A stretch of 64,000 bases of DNA from Bacteroidales bacterium (GCA_020636775.1 JACJXF010000001.1:62001-126000); one strand, 5' to 3'. Positions 16,836 to 27,184 are shown, numbered from the stretch's first letter. Translations and numbers: made by a program. Notes: generated by a model from the sequence alone, not told the origin.

Positions 16836-19148
16836 TTACTCCACCTTCAAAATCACACTGGAATAATCAACTGAGCTTTTCCCCACCATTACCTCAAAAT
16901 CCCCGGACTGAATTTCCCTTTTCATATTTATACCAAAGGCTTCCAGCTTGTCGGGAGTAAGATTGAATGTAACTATTTTGCTTTCCCCGGGTTCCAGGCT
17001 TATCCTGGCAAAATCCCTGAGCTCCATTACAGGCCTGGTAGGAAGACTTATAAGATCGTGAATATAAAGCTCCACTATTTCATCTCCCTTTACCAATCCG
17101 TTATTCTTTACTTCAACAGTAACCGTGCTTGTTTCGCCGGCTTTGATTACAGCAGGTTCGATTGACAGCTTAGCATATTCAAAACTTGTATAACTCAGAC
17201 CAAAGCCAAATGGAAACAATGGTGATGAGTCGGCCAGTACATAATTTCTGAAACGCGAGGGCTTATGATCATAGTAGCATGGCAGTTGACCGGCTGATCT
17301 TGGAAAAGTCAGGCTAAGCTTTCCCGAGGGATTTATTTTACCGAAAATGACATCTGCCACAGCCCTGCCTCCCTCCTGTCCGGGATACCAGCATTCCAGT
17401 ATTGCAGGAGCCTTCTTAGCCAGTTCATTAATAGAAATTGGCCTTCCGTTGATAAGAAGTATCACAACGGGTTTTCCGGTTTTCAGGATAGCGTCTGCGA
17501 GTTCCTGCTGCATTCCCACCAGATCAAGATTATCACGGTCACCCAGATGCGAATCGCTCCAGCCCTCCCGGCAGATCAGTTCATTTTCTCCGATTACCAG
17601 AACCACAGCATCACTTTGCTTAGCTGTTTTTACAGCCTCAGCAATGAGCAGCTTATCATTTTCAGGATCATTAAGGATGGGATTTTCATTCACCTGCCAG
17701 TGACATTCTTTGTTGAGTGTCAGTTTGCATCCCTCTGAATACAATACTTTAAACTTATCTTTTGCATACATCTGTATTCCTTCAAGAACGCTAATGCCTT
17801 CATGCGGGAAATTTGAGTAACCTCCCAGGTGAACCCCGGCTGCATTCGGGCCGATAACTGCCAGGGTTTTTATTCCGGATTCATCGAATGGCAGGGTGTT
17901 ATTATCATTTTTGAGCAGAACCATGCTTTCAGCAGCAGCTTTGTAGGCAAGATCCTTATGCTCCTGGCTGTTGGTCACTTTTTCCAGATTTTCAATATCG
18001 GCGTAAGGATTTTCAAACAGGCCCAGGGTAAATTTCAATCTCAAAACATCCCTTACTGCCCTGTCGAGATCCGCCTCGCTAACCCTTCCCTGCTTAACAA
18101 AGTCGGCCATATGGTAAAAGCAGCCATTGCTGCCCAGATCATAATCCATTCCGGCCTTGATGGAAAGAATTCCTGATTCTGCCGAATCTTTGGCTGCAAG
18201 ATGGTCACGATAGGTCACATTCATTCCCCCGCCGTCGGACATAACCATTCCGGTAAACCCCCATTCATCGCGTAGTATTTCTGTAAGAAGTTTATGATTC
18301 ACATGGTTTGGAATACCGTCCCATTCATTATAGGATACCATTACTCCCCTGGCATTGGCATGTTTCATTATAAATTCAAAGGGAAAAAGAGGACCCTCCC
18401 GGAATTCCCGTTCTGAGAAATTTACAGGGGCGATATTCCGTCCTCCTTCAGACTGTCCGTGGCCTGCAAAATGCTTAAGAGTTACTGCCACATGATGATT
18501 ATCAATCATTGCATCTCTTCCCTGAAAACCAAAAACTGCGGCAGCACCCAGACGGGATACCAGATAGAGATCTTCACTATAGCATTCTTCAGTCCGGCCC
18601 CAGCGGGGATCTCGTGCCAGATCAACCACCGGCGACAAGACTATTCTGGTTCCCCTGGAGGCGGCTTCGAGAGCAGCCGCGGAAAAAACCTGTTCCAGAA
18701 GAATGGTATCCCATGAACACCCCAGACCAATTGCCTGCGGGAAACTGGTTGCATTTTTTGCCATATAACCATGCAAAGCTTCTCCCATGAAAAAAACAGG
18801 AATTCCAAGTCTTGACTTTTCAAGCATATATTTCTGGATTCCGTTTATGCACTTGGCCCGGTAAACATAGCCATGACTCTGTCCCCAGCCTCTTGAAGAA
18901 AATGATCCCACTCCGTGATAAAGCGCGGCTGTATCGAGAGTCCCGATATAATTTCCTTCCTGGTCGAATGCTGCGGTATCGCGTGAGCGGAAAGGATACA
19001 GCTGAGCCTCCTTCTCCTCAATTGTCATGCGCTTCATAAGGTCGGAAATCCTTTCCTCTATGGGTAAATCGGGGTTTTTATATTTGGGGATGGAATTGTT
19101 TGTGCATGCTCCCAGGAAAAGGACGAATAAGATCAGATAGTTTTTCAT
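16836..19148 (-). CDS. Glycoside hydrolase family 3 beta-glycosidase (lipoprotein)
   Basis: This 770-residue GH3 enzyme has a lipoprotein signal (LFVLFLGACTN). The TIM-barrel domain has RIVLSPVVDLARDPRWGR, KHFAGHGQSEGG and the nucleophile region GMVMSDGGGM (Asp). It is followed by the alpha/beta sandwich domain (VVLVIGENE region) and a C-terminal fibronectin III-like domain (about 660-770). It removes terminal beta-linked sugars, most often glucose or xylose, at the cell surface or in the periplasm. The gene is 50 bp downstream of the pectate-lyase-like gene on the same strand, so the two probably act on one plant- or algae-type glycan. Confidence 0.92.
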   Translation of the reverse strand: MKNYLILFVLFLGACTNNSIPKYKNPDLPIEERISDLMKRMTIEEKEAQLYPFRSRDTAAFDQEGNYIGTLDTAALYHGVGSFSSRGWGQSHGYVYRAKCINGIQKYMLEKSRLGIPVFFMGEALHGYMAKNATSFPQAIGLGCSWDTILLEQVFSAAALEAASRGTRIVLSPVVDLARDPRWGRTEECYSEDLYLVSRLGAAAVFGFQGRDAMIDNHHVAVTLKHFAGHGQSEGGRNIAPVNFSEREFREGPLFPFEFIMKHANARGVMVSYNEWDGIPNHVNHKLLTEILRDEWGFTGMVMSDGGGMNVTYRDHLAAKDSAESGILSIKAGMDYDLGSNGCFYHMADFVKQGRVSEADLDRAVRDVLRLKFTLGLFENPYADIENLEKVTNSQEHKDLAYKAAAESMVLLKNDNNTLPFDESGIKTLAVIGPNAAGVHLGGYSNFPHEGISVLEGIQMYAKDKFKVLYSEGCKLTLNKECHWQVNENPILNDPENDKLLIAEAVKTAKQSDAVVLVIGENELICREGWSDSHLGDRDNLDLVGMQQELADAILKTGKPVVILLINGRPISINELAKKAPAILECWYPGQEGGRAVADVIFGKINPSGKLSLTFPRSAGQLPCYYDHKPSRFRNYVLADSSPLFPFGFGLSYTSFEYAKLSIEPAVIKAGETSTVTVEVKNNGLVKGDEIVELYIHDLISLPTRPVMELRDFARISLEPGESKIVTFNLTPDKLEAFGINMKREIQSGDFEVMVGKSSVDYSSVILKVE

Positions 19149-19197
19149 TAAAAGGGTATTGATTTGTATTGGATTTTATGGTGTATGCAGATTAAAA

Positions 19198-22100
19198 TTA
19201 TTTAATATCAACACTATACAAACTATGTGCAGTTGTTACAAATAAGTCTGACATATCCCTGCCTCCGAATGCAATGCTGACAGGCCGTTCGGGAACTTCC
19301 AGAAATTTCACCTGCTGCCCCCCTGGATTGAAAACATAGATATTTCCGTCCGCCACATACACATTCCCTTGTGAGTCAACCGCTGTGCTGTATTCTCCTT
19401 TTTCGGCAAAAGGTACAGGATCGCTCAGATAGCCCTTCTCATCAACCTTTAAGCGAACAACTCTTTTATCATATTCATCGCTTGCATACATGAATTTCCC
19501 GGGATAGGCTGCTACCAGCGAGTTGCTGCGGGCAAAGTCATAACATATCGGGAAAATGGTTTTCCCGTCGGGAGCCACAAAACAATCCTTTGCCCTGGCT
19601 ACAATTACCTCATAGAAATCATGGGAATCTCTCCAGCGATTTGAGGGATACATGGCTTTATAAATATTTTCAACGGATCCCATGGCCACAGCAGGCAGTT
19701 TCTGAATGCTTGTTTCAGGGTTTTGCGGATCAATGCTGTAAACCCAGATTGCAAAACCTGAATTTCCCCAGCCACTGAAAGATGTACCCCATGCATCCGG
19801 GGGATTTGGGTAAACCTCCTGTTTCCCGTCTATCATGAAGCCCGGTTGAGGATTATACCTGAAAACGACCAGTAGATTGTCTTTTGAATCGCAGGCCAGC
19901 GATTGCGGCTCCCATTGAAAATCAGCCACAAGACTTAATTGCTGATTATCAACCGACCATTTATAGATTCTCTTTTGACGGGATTCACTGAAATAGACAT
20001 TTCCCTTGCTATCGGAGCACATTCCCTCTGCAAACTCAAATCCCTTTGCCAGCTCCTTTATACCTGAGGCTCCGTCATCCTTCTTTTGCACTTTTGAACC
20101 ACCTATAATGAGCCGGGCAAATTCCCAGGGGCGCACTTGTATGTCAGAATTGACATCATACAAAGCATTGGTAAAGCTATATTTCGTCTGTGTGTAATTA
20201 TGGTAATTGAGGAATTCAATATTCCTGTTGCTCCAGCTCCTGATCGCATAGGGCGACGGAGTATTTACCCTTATTACCCTGAAAGTATATAAATTGGCAA
20301 AAAGCAGATTTTCAGATTCCTGGATTTCAAGTGGCTGGCAGTTCTCGCTCTCACGACTTTCTTCTTCGAGTTGCAGGGCGTAAATTTTCCAGTTGGAGAC
20401 TTTTTTAAATCTTACTTCATTTCTTACGTGATGCTCTACCGACATGGCATAAATCTTTCCGGGAACGCTGGTGTTGGATATATAGGCTCCGTTCACAGCA
20501 AATGTACTGGCGGTCCAGATATCCGCAAAAATTCCACCACCACCTTCTACCCAGAGGCTCCAGTACTGTGTATCCCATGCAGGATCCATGCCCTGCTTCA
20601 CGCGGTTTTCACGGGTTAATACCCTGGGTCCGCGACTCCAGGGCTCATCCATCCCCCGGTTCATAGATCCATGACCCCCGATGAATTTGACATCATTCAT
20701 ATAGGATTTCTCCCCTCCCATCCATTTGCAGGCAACTGCCCGGGAGTTATAATCACCTGTCGACAATCCAATACCTGTAATAATTGTATTACCAGCGGAT
20801 GGCACCTCAACAAGCGGAACCGGCGAACCAAATCCGGAAAATGCTGGTGTATTGTCGTTAAGAATAAACTGTGTTGCTACAGGATTCAATCCGATCAGAA
20901 CAGTATTCGGTTTCAGTGTGATGGGTTTACTTAAAAGGTACCAGCCCTGTGGAACATAAATCACCCTGTGATCCTGAACTGCCTTCTGAAGGATTTCCGT
21001 ATCATCGGTTTCTCCATCACCCTTCGCACCCAGTTCTTTAAGGTTTACCCATTCAGACATAGCAGGTAAGGCGGGAATATCAGTTGGAATGGCTGCCGGC
21101 ATTTCCTTCATGGCAACAATATCGGACGTGGCTTTAAATACAGGAGAATCTCCCAGTTCATCCATCTGAAGTCCGTAAGTGTATTTTTTTACTTTGTAGA
21201 TTTTACCAGCTCCCTGAAGCTTGCTGTCGGATATTCTGAAAGAGGCCAGTACAGGGGTATTGTTGCAATCAATGTTCAGGAGATTTACCTGACTGTGAGC
21301 ATTATTTTCGTCTGAAATAACAATAGCCGCCTTAGACACATCACTAAACCTGCAATCTTCCATAAACAATTTTTCCCAGTATCCCGGAAGGACTTCAATA
21401 ACATGGGGAACATTTTTGGCCTGCATTCTCACAATGGTCAGTCCTGCCTCACGGGTCTGAATAGCCGCTTTTCTCTGTCCCTCAAAATAGGTGTCAATCA
21501 TCATAAACTGCCAGCCGGGAGAGGTCTTGGTGGTATAGATACCATAGTCGCCGCCAAAGAAACGGACATCCTCCATAAAGTTACCTACATCATAAACACC
21601 GGCTTTCCCGCTTCCGATATGAATATCGCAGTGTGAAATAAAGCTGTGCTGTGCAAAGTGCGTCCTGAGAGCAACTGCTGCAGGATTCCCCTTTCCTATT
21701 CTGATATTTATATTGCTAAGCGCACTGTAGAAGGTCCCTGCATTGGCATCATCTACCCGACCATCCTCACTATCCACCAATCCGGAAGTAAACCAGAACA
21801 TGTAATTTGCTTTTCCTTTATCATCCTGAACTTCTTCCTGAAAACCCGGGCAATTGTCGGGAAGGATAAACTCCGGTCTGTTTTTCCCATATCCGATCAG
21901 ACGAATGGCTTTGGGAATGTAAATCGTTTTCGACAAAAGATACTTTCCTTCCGGGATAAAAAGTATCCCGAAATTCTTTTCAGACTTAATCTTATTGATG
22001 GCCTGTTGTAGGGCTCCACTTACATCTGTTTTTCCATCTGCCTTAATGGGAAAATCGGAACTTGTAAAATACATAGCCTCCGGGTCGTTTGGTTTAGAAT

Positions 22101-22203
22101 CGTAAAACGATTGCCCGAATGTGTTAAATGCCAATAAAATAAACAGAAGGGATATGAAAAACCTAATAGCTTGAATTTTTGTAAAATTACGCAGAATTCC
22201 CAT
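19198..22203 (-). CDS. Exported pectate-lyase-superfamily beta-helix protein with C-terminal NHL/propeller-like domain
   Basis: This 1001-residue protein has a signal peptide (to FGQS). Two right-handed beta-helix units each begin with the Pectate_lyase_3 pattern of an Asp-rich start and a glycan-helix cap: KADGKTDVSGALQQAINKI (near 54-72) and GAKGDGETDDTEILQKAVQ (near 393-411). From about 715 a six-bladed propeller-like region follows (FAEGMCSDSKGNVYFSES, TAVDSQGNVYVADGNIYVF), similar to SMP-30/NHL domains. Beta-helix enzymes of this kind cut polyuronides or remove sugar residues; the propeller may bind or open a lactone. The substrate is unknown. It is likely cotranscribed with the GH3 gene. 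Confidence 0.85.
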   Translation of the reverse strand: MGILRNFTKIQAIRFFISLLFILLAFNTFGQSFYDSKPNDPEAMYFTSSDFPIKADGKTDVSGALQQAINKIKSEKNFGILFIPEGKYLLSKTIYIPKAIRLIGYGKNRPEFILPDNCPGFQEEVQDDKGKANYMFWFTSGLVDSEDGRVDDANAGTFYSALSNINIRIGKGNPAAVALRTHFAQHSFISHCDIHIGSGKAGVYDVGNFMEDVRFFGGDYGIYTTKTSPGWQFMMIDTYFEGQRKAAIQTREAGLTIVRMQAKNVPHVIEVLPGYWEKLFMEDCRFSDVSKAAIVISDENNAHSQVNLLNIDCNNTPVLASFRISDSKLQGAGKIYKVKKYTYGLQMDELGDSPVFKATSDIVAMKEMPAAIPTDIPALPAMSEWVNLKELGAKGDGETDDTEILQKAVQDHRVIYVPQGWYLLSKPITLKPNTVLIGLNPVATQFILNDNTPAFSGFGSPVPLVEVPSAGNTIITGIGLSTGDYNSRAVACKWMGGEKSYMNDVKFIGGHGSMNRGMDEPWSRGPRVLTRENRVKQGMDPAWDTQYWSLWVEGGGGIFADIWTASTFAVNGAYISNTSVPGKIYAMSVEHHVRNEVRFKKVSNWKIYALQLEEESRESENCQPLEIQESENLLFANLYTFRVIRVNTPSPYAIRSWSNRNIEFLNYHNYTQTKYSFTNALYDVNSDIQVRPWEFARLIIGGSKVQKKDDGASGIKELAKGFEFAEGMCSDSKGNVYFSESRQKRIYKWSVDNQQLSLVADFQWEPQSLACDSKDNLLVVFRYNPQPGFMIDGKQEVYPNPPDAWGTSFSGWGNSGFAIWVYSIDPQNPETSIQKLPAVAMGSVENIYKAMYPSNRWRDSHDFYEVIVARAKDCFVAPDGKTIFPICYDFARSNSLVAAYPGKFMYASDEYDKRVVRLKVDEKGYLSDPVPFAEKGEYSTAVDSQGNVYVADGNIYVFNPGGQQVKFLEVPERPVSIAFGGRDMSDLFVTTAHSLYSVDIK

Positions 22204-22316
22204 GAAGATAAGTTTAGTTGGTGGATGCTAAAATTATTCAATTCAGTGACAAATTCAAACTTCATCCCAAAGTCTTTAATAATTAATGGGATAAAATTCA
22301 GATATTCGCATTAGCA

Positions 22317-22330
22317 TTCAACCGGTTGAA
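22317..22330. promoter_or_regulatory. Candidate LacI-type operator
   Basis: TTCAACCGGTTGAA is a perfect 14-bp palindrome with the central CG typical of LacI/GalR-family sites. It lies in the gap between the divergent beta-helix/GH3 genes and the GH13 gene, just before the GH13 start. No LacI gene is in the window. Confidence 0.5.
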
Positions 22331-22343
22331 AAATAAACATCCT

Positions 22344-24038
22344 ATGCCTGTAAATAAACGAAACATCCCCATATTACCAGACTGCCCTGCAGATCTGCCA
22401 TTCGCCGGCAGCCTGGAACTCTCCTTTCCTCATGGGGATGGAAATTTTACAAAGGCATTGGCAGGGGAGGAAGTTCAGCTAAGTCTTGGCTCCGTTCATC
22501 CCCTTCCCCGGCAATTTGAAGTCAGAATGATTTCCTCTCTGAATTCACCAGATGGATCTGAAAGCAGTATCCCCTTCGCTAGAGACAATCAGGGCGTCTT
22601 TATCTGCAAATTTATTCCCACAAAGAGCGGGGTGTTTTCATTCCGGCTGGAATTCACTGCAGACAATGGAAAAACCTGGATAAAGGATAAACTGCCTCAT
22701 TCTCTGATCATGGTAAATCCGCCACAAAGCGATTCATTATTCATTTATACCCTGATCCCGAATGTCTCCGGAACCATTACCGACTGGATAAAGGAACTCC
22801 CGCGAATCGCCTCAATGGGATTTAACTGCATACACCTGCTTCCGATTACCGAACTCGATGCATCGGAAAGCCCGTATTCGGCAAAGGATTTGTTTCAGAT
22901 TGACAGGAGTTTTATCGATCCCGGGAGTGCTAAGGATGGACTTTCCCAGCTCGAGGATTTTATCGAAGAAGCGAAAAAAATGAAAATTAGTCTGTGCTTC
23001 GATATTGTTCTCAATCATATCGGAGTCACAAGCAATATTGCCCGCAAAGCCCCGGGCTGGATTGTTCGGGATGAGAATCAGCCGGATAAGTTGAAGAGGG
23101 CAGGATTTGCCAATGAACATGGATGGCAAAAATGGGACGATCTGGTTCTTATCAATTATGATCATCCTTCGGAGGAAATCCGCTCGGAAATCTGGTCATA
23201 TATGAGCGATTACGCATTGTTCTGGGCAAAATATGCGGATTATACAGGGGGATTTATCCGATTTGATAACCTTCACAGCAGTCATCCCGGATTTGTGGAT
23301 TTCCTCACAAAGGCCATTCACAAAGAGTTTCCGGATCTGGGAATTCTGGCAGAATATTTCACTAATGAATCCACCCTGCTGGAGACAACTGTAAAATGGG
23401 GACTTAACCTGAGTCTTGCCACTCCATGGGATTACAAATTTGTGCCCGGTGTGCGCGATTATCTGAAATATATTCACCGAGTATCAGACACATTAAGGTA
23501 TTTTATGCCGGCTACAACGCATGATTCAGGCACACCTGCCCAGGAATTCGGAAGTGCCGAATCGACCTATCCCCGTTACCTGGCAGCAGCCCTCATGGGA
23601 AACGGGGCTACAGGAATTGCACAGGGAGTGGAGTATGGACTGGAAAAAAAGATTGATTTTATCGGGAGAAAAGAGAAAATGGAATTTCCGACTGAAGCCC
23701 GCTTTGCCGGATTTATTACGAAGGTTAATGAAATAATGTCTGGCTATAAGGCTTTTCGCACCGGCGGAAATTTTCAGTTTGTCGATAACGGACATCATGC
23801 GGTAATGGCTGTTTATCGAAGGGATGTCAGCAAGGAGTCACAGGGTTTTCTTGTTATCTGCAATTTTGATACTTCTGCATCACAGCTGATTAAAATCAGG
23901 CTTTCCGAATTCCTTGACACACATTCTTCTTTAAGGTATGAGGATTTATTGGGAAATGAACCCGGTATTTTAGATATGGGAGAAACAGAAATACGATTGC
24001 CGGCCTTTGGAGTAAAGGTTCTAAAACTTCTAAAATAA
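22344..24038 (+). CDS. GH13-family alpha-glucan-active enzyme
   Basis: This protein of about 564 residues has all four GH13 regions: DIVLNH (region I), GFIRFDNLHS with the nucleophile Asp (II), GILAEYF with the acid Glu (III) and TTHDSGTPA (IV). A domain of about 115 residues precedes the barrel (beta-sandwich-like, VHPLPRQFEVRM). The barrel most resembles the debranching-type GH13 group, but this is not certain. No signal peptide is seen, so it is probably cytoplasmic. The ATG at 22344 is chosen; an in-frame TTG at 22326 lies inside the palindrome and is less likely. It is divergent from the GH3/beta-helix pair. Confidence 0.88.
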   Translation: MPVNKRNIPILPDCPADLPFAGSLELSFPHGDGNFTKALAGEEVQLSLGSVHPLPRQFEVRMISSLNSPDGSESSIPFARDNQGVFICKFIPTKSGVFSFRLEFTADNGKTWIKDKLPHSLIMVNPPQSDSLFIYTLIPNVSGTITDWIKELPRIASMGFNCIHLLPITELDASESPYSAKDLFQIDRSFIDPGSAKDGLSQLEDFIEEAKKMKISLCFDIVLNHIGVTSNIARKAPGWIVRDENQPDKLKRAGFANEHGWQKWDDLVLINYDHPSEEIRSEIWSYMSDYALFWAKYADYTGGFIRFDNLHSSHPGFVDFLTKAIHKEFPDLGILAEYFTNESTLLETTVKWGLNLSLATPWDYKFVPGVRDYLKYIHRVSDTLRYFMPATTHDSGTPAQEFGSAESTYPRYLAAALMGNGATGIAQGVEYGLEKKIDFIGRKEKMEFPTEARFAGFITKVNEIMSGYKAFRTGGNFQFVDNGHHAVMAVYRRDVSKESQGFLVICNFDTSASQLIKIRLSEFLDTHSSLRYEDLLGNEPGILDMGETEIRLPAFGVKVLKLLK

Positions 24039-24245
24039 ACCGATTTGAATCAGTTTTCAATAGAGCTTGCTTCGAAATAAATGTAATATAAAAACTGCGA
24101 CAACTTTGCGCCTATGCGCCCTTGCGCTTAACCCTTCAAGACTGACCAGTATTATGCTGATACGAAGTTTTTTATCCCCGGCTTATAAAACCATTTATTT
24201 TTATTTCTTTTATATCCTGAAACAGCTAACTAATTCATTCATAAA

Positions 24246-25760
24246 ATGCACTCAAAGAAAATTTATTCCCTCGTACTAATTTCATTTATTGTTTCTAAGC
24301 TATTTGTTATGAATGCACAAGTACCCTCTGCCAGGCTGGGATTATTCGACACGTTCACCAATATCGGCAGTCCTGCCACCCCCGGAACCGCCAGTTATTC
24401 AGAGCCCTCTCAGGTATATACTCTTTCCGGCTCGGGATCAAACATCTGGTTTGGAAATGACAGCTTTTCCTTTCTGTGGAAGAGGATGAACGGAGATTTT
24501 ATACTGCAGACCAGAATTGCTTTTGCTGGTGAAGGTCACGAACCCCATCGTAAGGCAGGGATAATGCTCAGGACCTCGACCGACCCGGGCTCCCCAACCA
24601 TTTCATGCACGGTTCACGGCGACGGTCTCACTTCCCTTCAATACCGTACCAAACAGGGAGAAGACATGCAGGAAGTAAAATTCAGCATTTCCGGTCCCGA
24701 TGTCCTCCAGCTCGAAAAAAAGGGCAATAGCTATATTATGTCTGTGGCTCATTTTGGAGAGATTTACCAATCAGCGAAGATTGAAAATATTGATCTGGGC
24801 AATGATGTACTTGCGGGTCTTTTCATTTGTTCACATAACAACGATTATGTTGAAACGGCTACCTTCAAAAATACCCGCATTTTTAATATTGCTCCGGATG
24901 ATCTGGTTCAATATAAAAGCTATATCGGCAGTGTTTTGGAGGAGATGGATATTGCAACAGGTACCCGCATTGCTTTGGGTTCCTATGAGGGTTCATGGCA
25001 GGCTCCTAACTGGACACCCGATGGAAAATCGCTTATTTATAACTCGGAAGGAAAGCTTTATTATTTTGATCTGAATACAAAGACTTCCAAAATTATAAAT
25101 ACCGACTTTGCCGACAACAATAACAATGATCACGTGCTTACCTTCGATGGAACACAGATTGGTATAAGTCATCATCCTCAGGAAACCAACGGACAGTCGG
25201 TTGTTTACACCCTTCCGGTTACCGGGGGAATACCAAAAAGAGTAACCGAAAACAGTCCGTCGTACCTTCATGGCTGGTCCCCGGACAGTAAATTCCTGAT
25301 CTATACTGCTGAGAGAAACGGGGATTTCGATATCTATAAAATTTCCAGGGATGGCGGAAAGGAAATAAGACTTACCACAGCCAAAGGGCTTGATGATGGT
25401 TCGGAATATTCGCCTGATGGAAAATACATTTATTTCTGCTCTACCCGGACCGGTACCATGCAGGTATGGAGGATGGATGCTGATGGAAAAAATCAGATCC
25501 AGCTGACATTTGATGAATACAACGACTGGTTTCCCCATGTGTCGCCCGATAATAAATGGCTTGTATTTGTTTCCTTCCCCAAAGAAGTACCGGCCGATAA
25601 GCATCCTTTTTATGAAAGGGTTTACATTCGTCTTATGCCAATTGGCGGCGGTGAGCCCAGGGTTATTGCATATCTGTATGGCGGACAGGGAACCATGAAC
25701 GTTCCGAGCTGGTCTCCCGACAGTAAGAAAATAGCATTCATCAGTAACGGAATCTACTGA
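24246..25760 (+). CDS. Exported TolB-like protein with N-terminal lectin-like domain
   Basis: This 504-residue protein has a signal peptide (to VMNAQ). The N-terminal part (about 30-215) is a beta-sandwich of the DUF1349/concanavalin type (GNDSFSFLWKRMNGDF, KAGIMLRTSTDPG). From about 240 there is a PD40/WD40-like beta-propeller with repeated SPDGKYIYF-type blades (SWSPDSKFLIYTA, EYSPDGKYIYFCS, SWSPDSKKIAFISN). Such proteins are periplasmic or surface-bound. The true role is unknown. The 207-bp upstream gap contains a TTTGCGCC/TTGCGC-type repeat near 24105-24128. Confidence 0.8.
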   Translation: MHSKKIYSLVLISFIVSKLFVMNAQVPSARLGLFDTFTNIGSPATPGTASYSEPSQVYTLSGSGSNIWFGNDSFSFLWKRMNGDFILQTRIAFAGEGHEPHRKAGIMLRTSTDPGSPTISCTVHGDGLTSLQYRTKQGEDMQEVKFSISGPDVLQLEKKGNSYIMSVAHFGEIYQSAKIENIDLGNDVLAGLFICSHNNDYVETATFKNTRIFNIAPDDLVQYKSYIGSVLEEMDIATGTRIALGSYEGSWQAPNWTPDGKSLIYNSEGKLYYFDLNTKTSKIINTDFADNNNNDHVLTFDGTQIGISHHPQETNGQSVVYTLPVTGGIPKRVTENSPSYLHGWSPDSKFLIYTAERNGDFDIYKISRDGGKEIRLTTAKGLDDGSEYSPDGKYIYFCSTRTGTMQVWRMDADGKNQIQLTFDEYNDWFPHVSPDNKWLVFVSFPKEVPADKHPFYERVYIRLMPIGGGEPRVIAYLYGGQGTMNVPSWSPDSKKIAFISNGIY

Positions 25761-25849
25761 TTCCATTTAAAATTTGCGAAGGCTGTTGATGCCAGATTCG
25801 ATAACCGAAATGCCAGTGTAACCATTATTGCTAAATTTCAGCCTCAGGT

Positions 25850-26218
25850 ATGTATAAATTTCTATTCCGACTGGTAGTTATGACTCTGACTATTTTGTCT
25901 GCCAATCTTCTTACAAGTGCCATCAGTGACTATATGATCAGTTATAAAAACAGCTATAAACCAATTACTTTTACCCTGATTGCAATGGGTATAATAGTTG
26001 TGATATTTTACCCATTATTTGTTAAACTGGAGGTCTGGGTCACCCAGGTTTCTGTAAAAGCAGTAAAAAAGGGCAACTCTCTGGGAGGGAAATATGCGGG
26101 TCTCTTATTAAGTTTTCTTCTTGCTTTAATAATCCTGACATATTTTTACGCGAGAATGTGGTACCATCTCGATTTATTCAGAATACTTATACATGGTAAT
26201 ATCAGGCAATATATTTAA
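25850..26218 (+). CDS. Small inner-membrane protein, unknown
   Basis: This 122-residue protein has three predicted membrane segments (about 8-28, 43-61, 88-108) and a basic loop (KAVKKGNSLGGKYAG). I do not recognise a family. It lies 48 bp upstream of the cation-diffusion-facilitator gene in the same direction and may be cotranscribed with it. Confidence 0.6.
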   Translation: MYKFLFRLVVMTLTILSANLLTSAISDYMISYKNSYKPITFTLIAMGIIVVIFYPLFVKLEVWVTQVSVKAVKKGNSLGGKYAGLLLSFLLALIILTYFYARMWYHLDLFRILIHGNIRQYI

Positions 26219-26266
26219 CTTTGATTAGGAAGTTACTTTGTAATCTATCTAATCGCATCTAAATCC

Positions 26267-27160
26267 ATGGTAAAGGAAAAGAAAAGAGTTGCCCTGTTAT
26301 CTGTATTCGCAGCCGTATTTTTAACTTCGTTTAAACTGTTTATCGGTATTATTACCGGTAGCTTAGGTATATTATCAGAAGCATTGCATTCCGGCCTTGA
26401 TCTGGTTGCTGCAGTAATAACCTATTTTTCGGTAAGCGTATCGGACAAACCCGCCGACCGCGAACACAATTACGGACATGGTAAAATTGAGAATCTTTCC
26501 GCCCTGTTTGAGACTTTGCTTCTGCTGATAACCTGTGTATGGATAATTTACGAGGCAATCTCCAGACTTATTCACGGCGAAACCCTTATCGAGGTAAATA
26601 TATGGAGCTTTATCGTGGTTATTTCTTCCATAATTATTGATTTTTCAAGGTCCAGGGCCCTTTCAAGGGTAGCCAAAAAACACAACTCTCAGGCTCTTGA
26701 AGCGGATGCCCTGCATTTCTCCACCGATATCTGGAGTTCCGCAGTGGTTCTAATCGGGCTGATTTTCGCGAGTTTTGGATTTTATTTCGCCGACTCAATT
26801 GCAGCCCTCCTTGTAGCAGGAATTGTAATCTATATATCAATCCGGTTAGGGAAAAAGGCAATTGATGTACTAATCGATAAGGCTCCGGCCGATGCAGTTT
26901 TATTAGTACAAAAAACCCTGTCATCCTTTCCTGAAGTGAAACATTTTCATAGTCTTAAGGTGAGAACTTCAGGAGCAGATACCTTTATTAAAGTGAACAT
27001 CCATTTCCAGCCGGAACTTAATTTAAGGGATGTTCATGAGATATGCGACAGGATTGAGATGGAGGTTGGAGCACTGATAAAACGATCTGAAATTTTTATC
27101 CATGCCGAACCTCAGGACAAAAAGCACTTTCAGGATGAACGCAAGGAAACGAATAACTAA
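26267..27160 (+). CDS. Cation diffusion facilitator (CDF) metal exporter
   Basis: This 297-residue inner-membrane protein has about six membrane segments and a cytoplasmic C-terminal domain (about 205-297). The two metal-site motifs are visible: HSGLD in the second helix (EALHSGLDLV) and HFSTD in the fifth (ADALHFSTDIW). CDF proteins export Zn2+, Fe2+ or Mn2+ by proton exchange. The metal is not certain. A nearby Rrf2 gene, convergent and 24 bp away, could simply be a neighbour. Confidence 0.92.
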   Translation: MVKEKKRVALLSVFAAVFLTSFKLFIGIITGSLGILSEALHSGLDLVAAVITYFSVSVSDKPADREHNYGHGKIENLSALFETLLLLITCVWIIYEAISRLIHGETLIEVNIWSFIVVISSIIIDFSRSRALSRVAKKHNSQALEADALHFSTDIWSSAVVLIGLIFASFGFYFADSIAALLVAGIVIYISIRLGKKAIDVLIDKAPADAVLLVQKTLSSFPEVKHFHSLKVRTSGADTFIKVNIHFQPELNLRDVHEICDRIEMEVGALIKRSEIFIHAEPQDKKHFQDERKETNN

Positions 27161-27184
27161 GGTGGTTTAGCTCAGATTTTAATA

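Noticed and set aside
22326..22343. TTG start for the GH13 gene
   Set aside because: The TTG lies inside the palindrome at 22317-22330. The ATG at 22344 is a better start.
24993..25766. 257-codon open frame on the minus strand
   Set aside because: It lies opposite the TolB-like gene and has no family signal or start context. It is a shadow of the WD40-type repeats.
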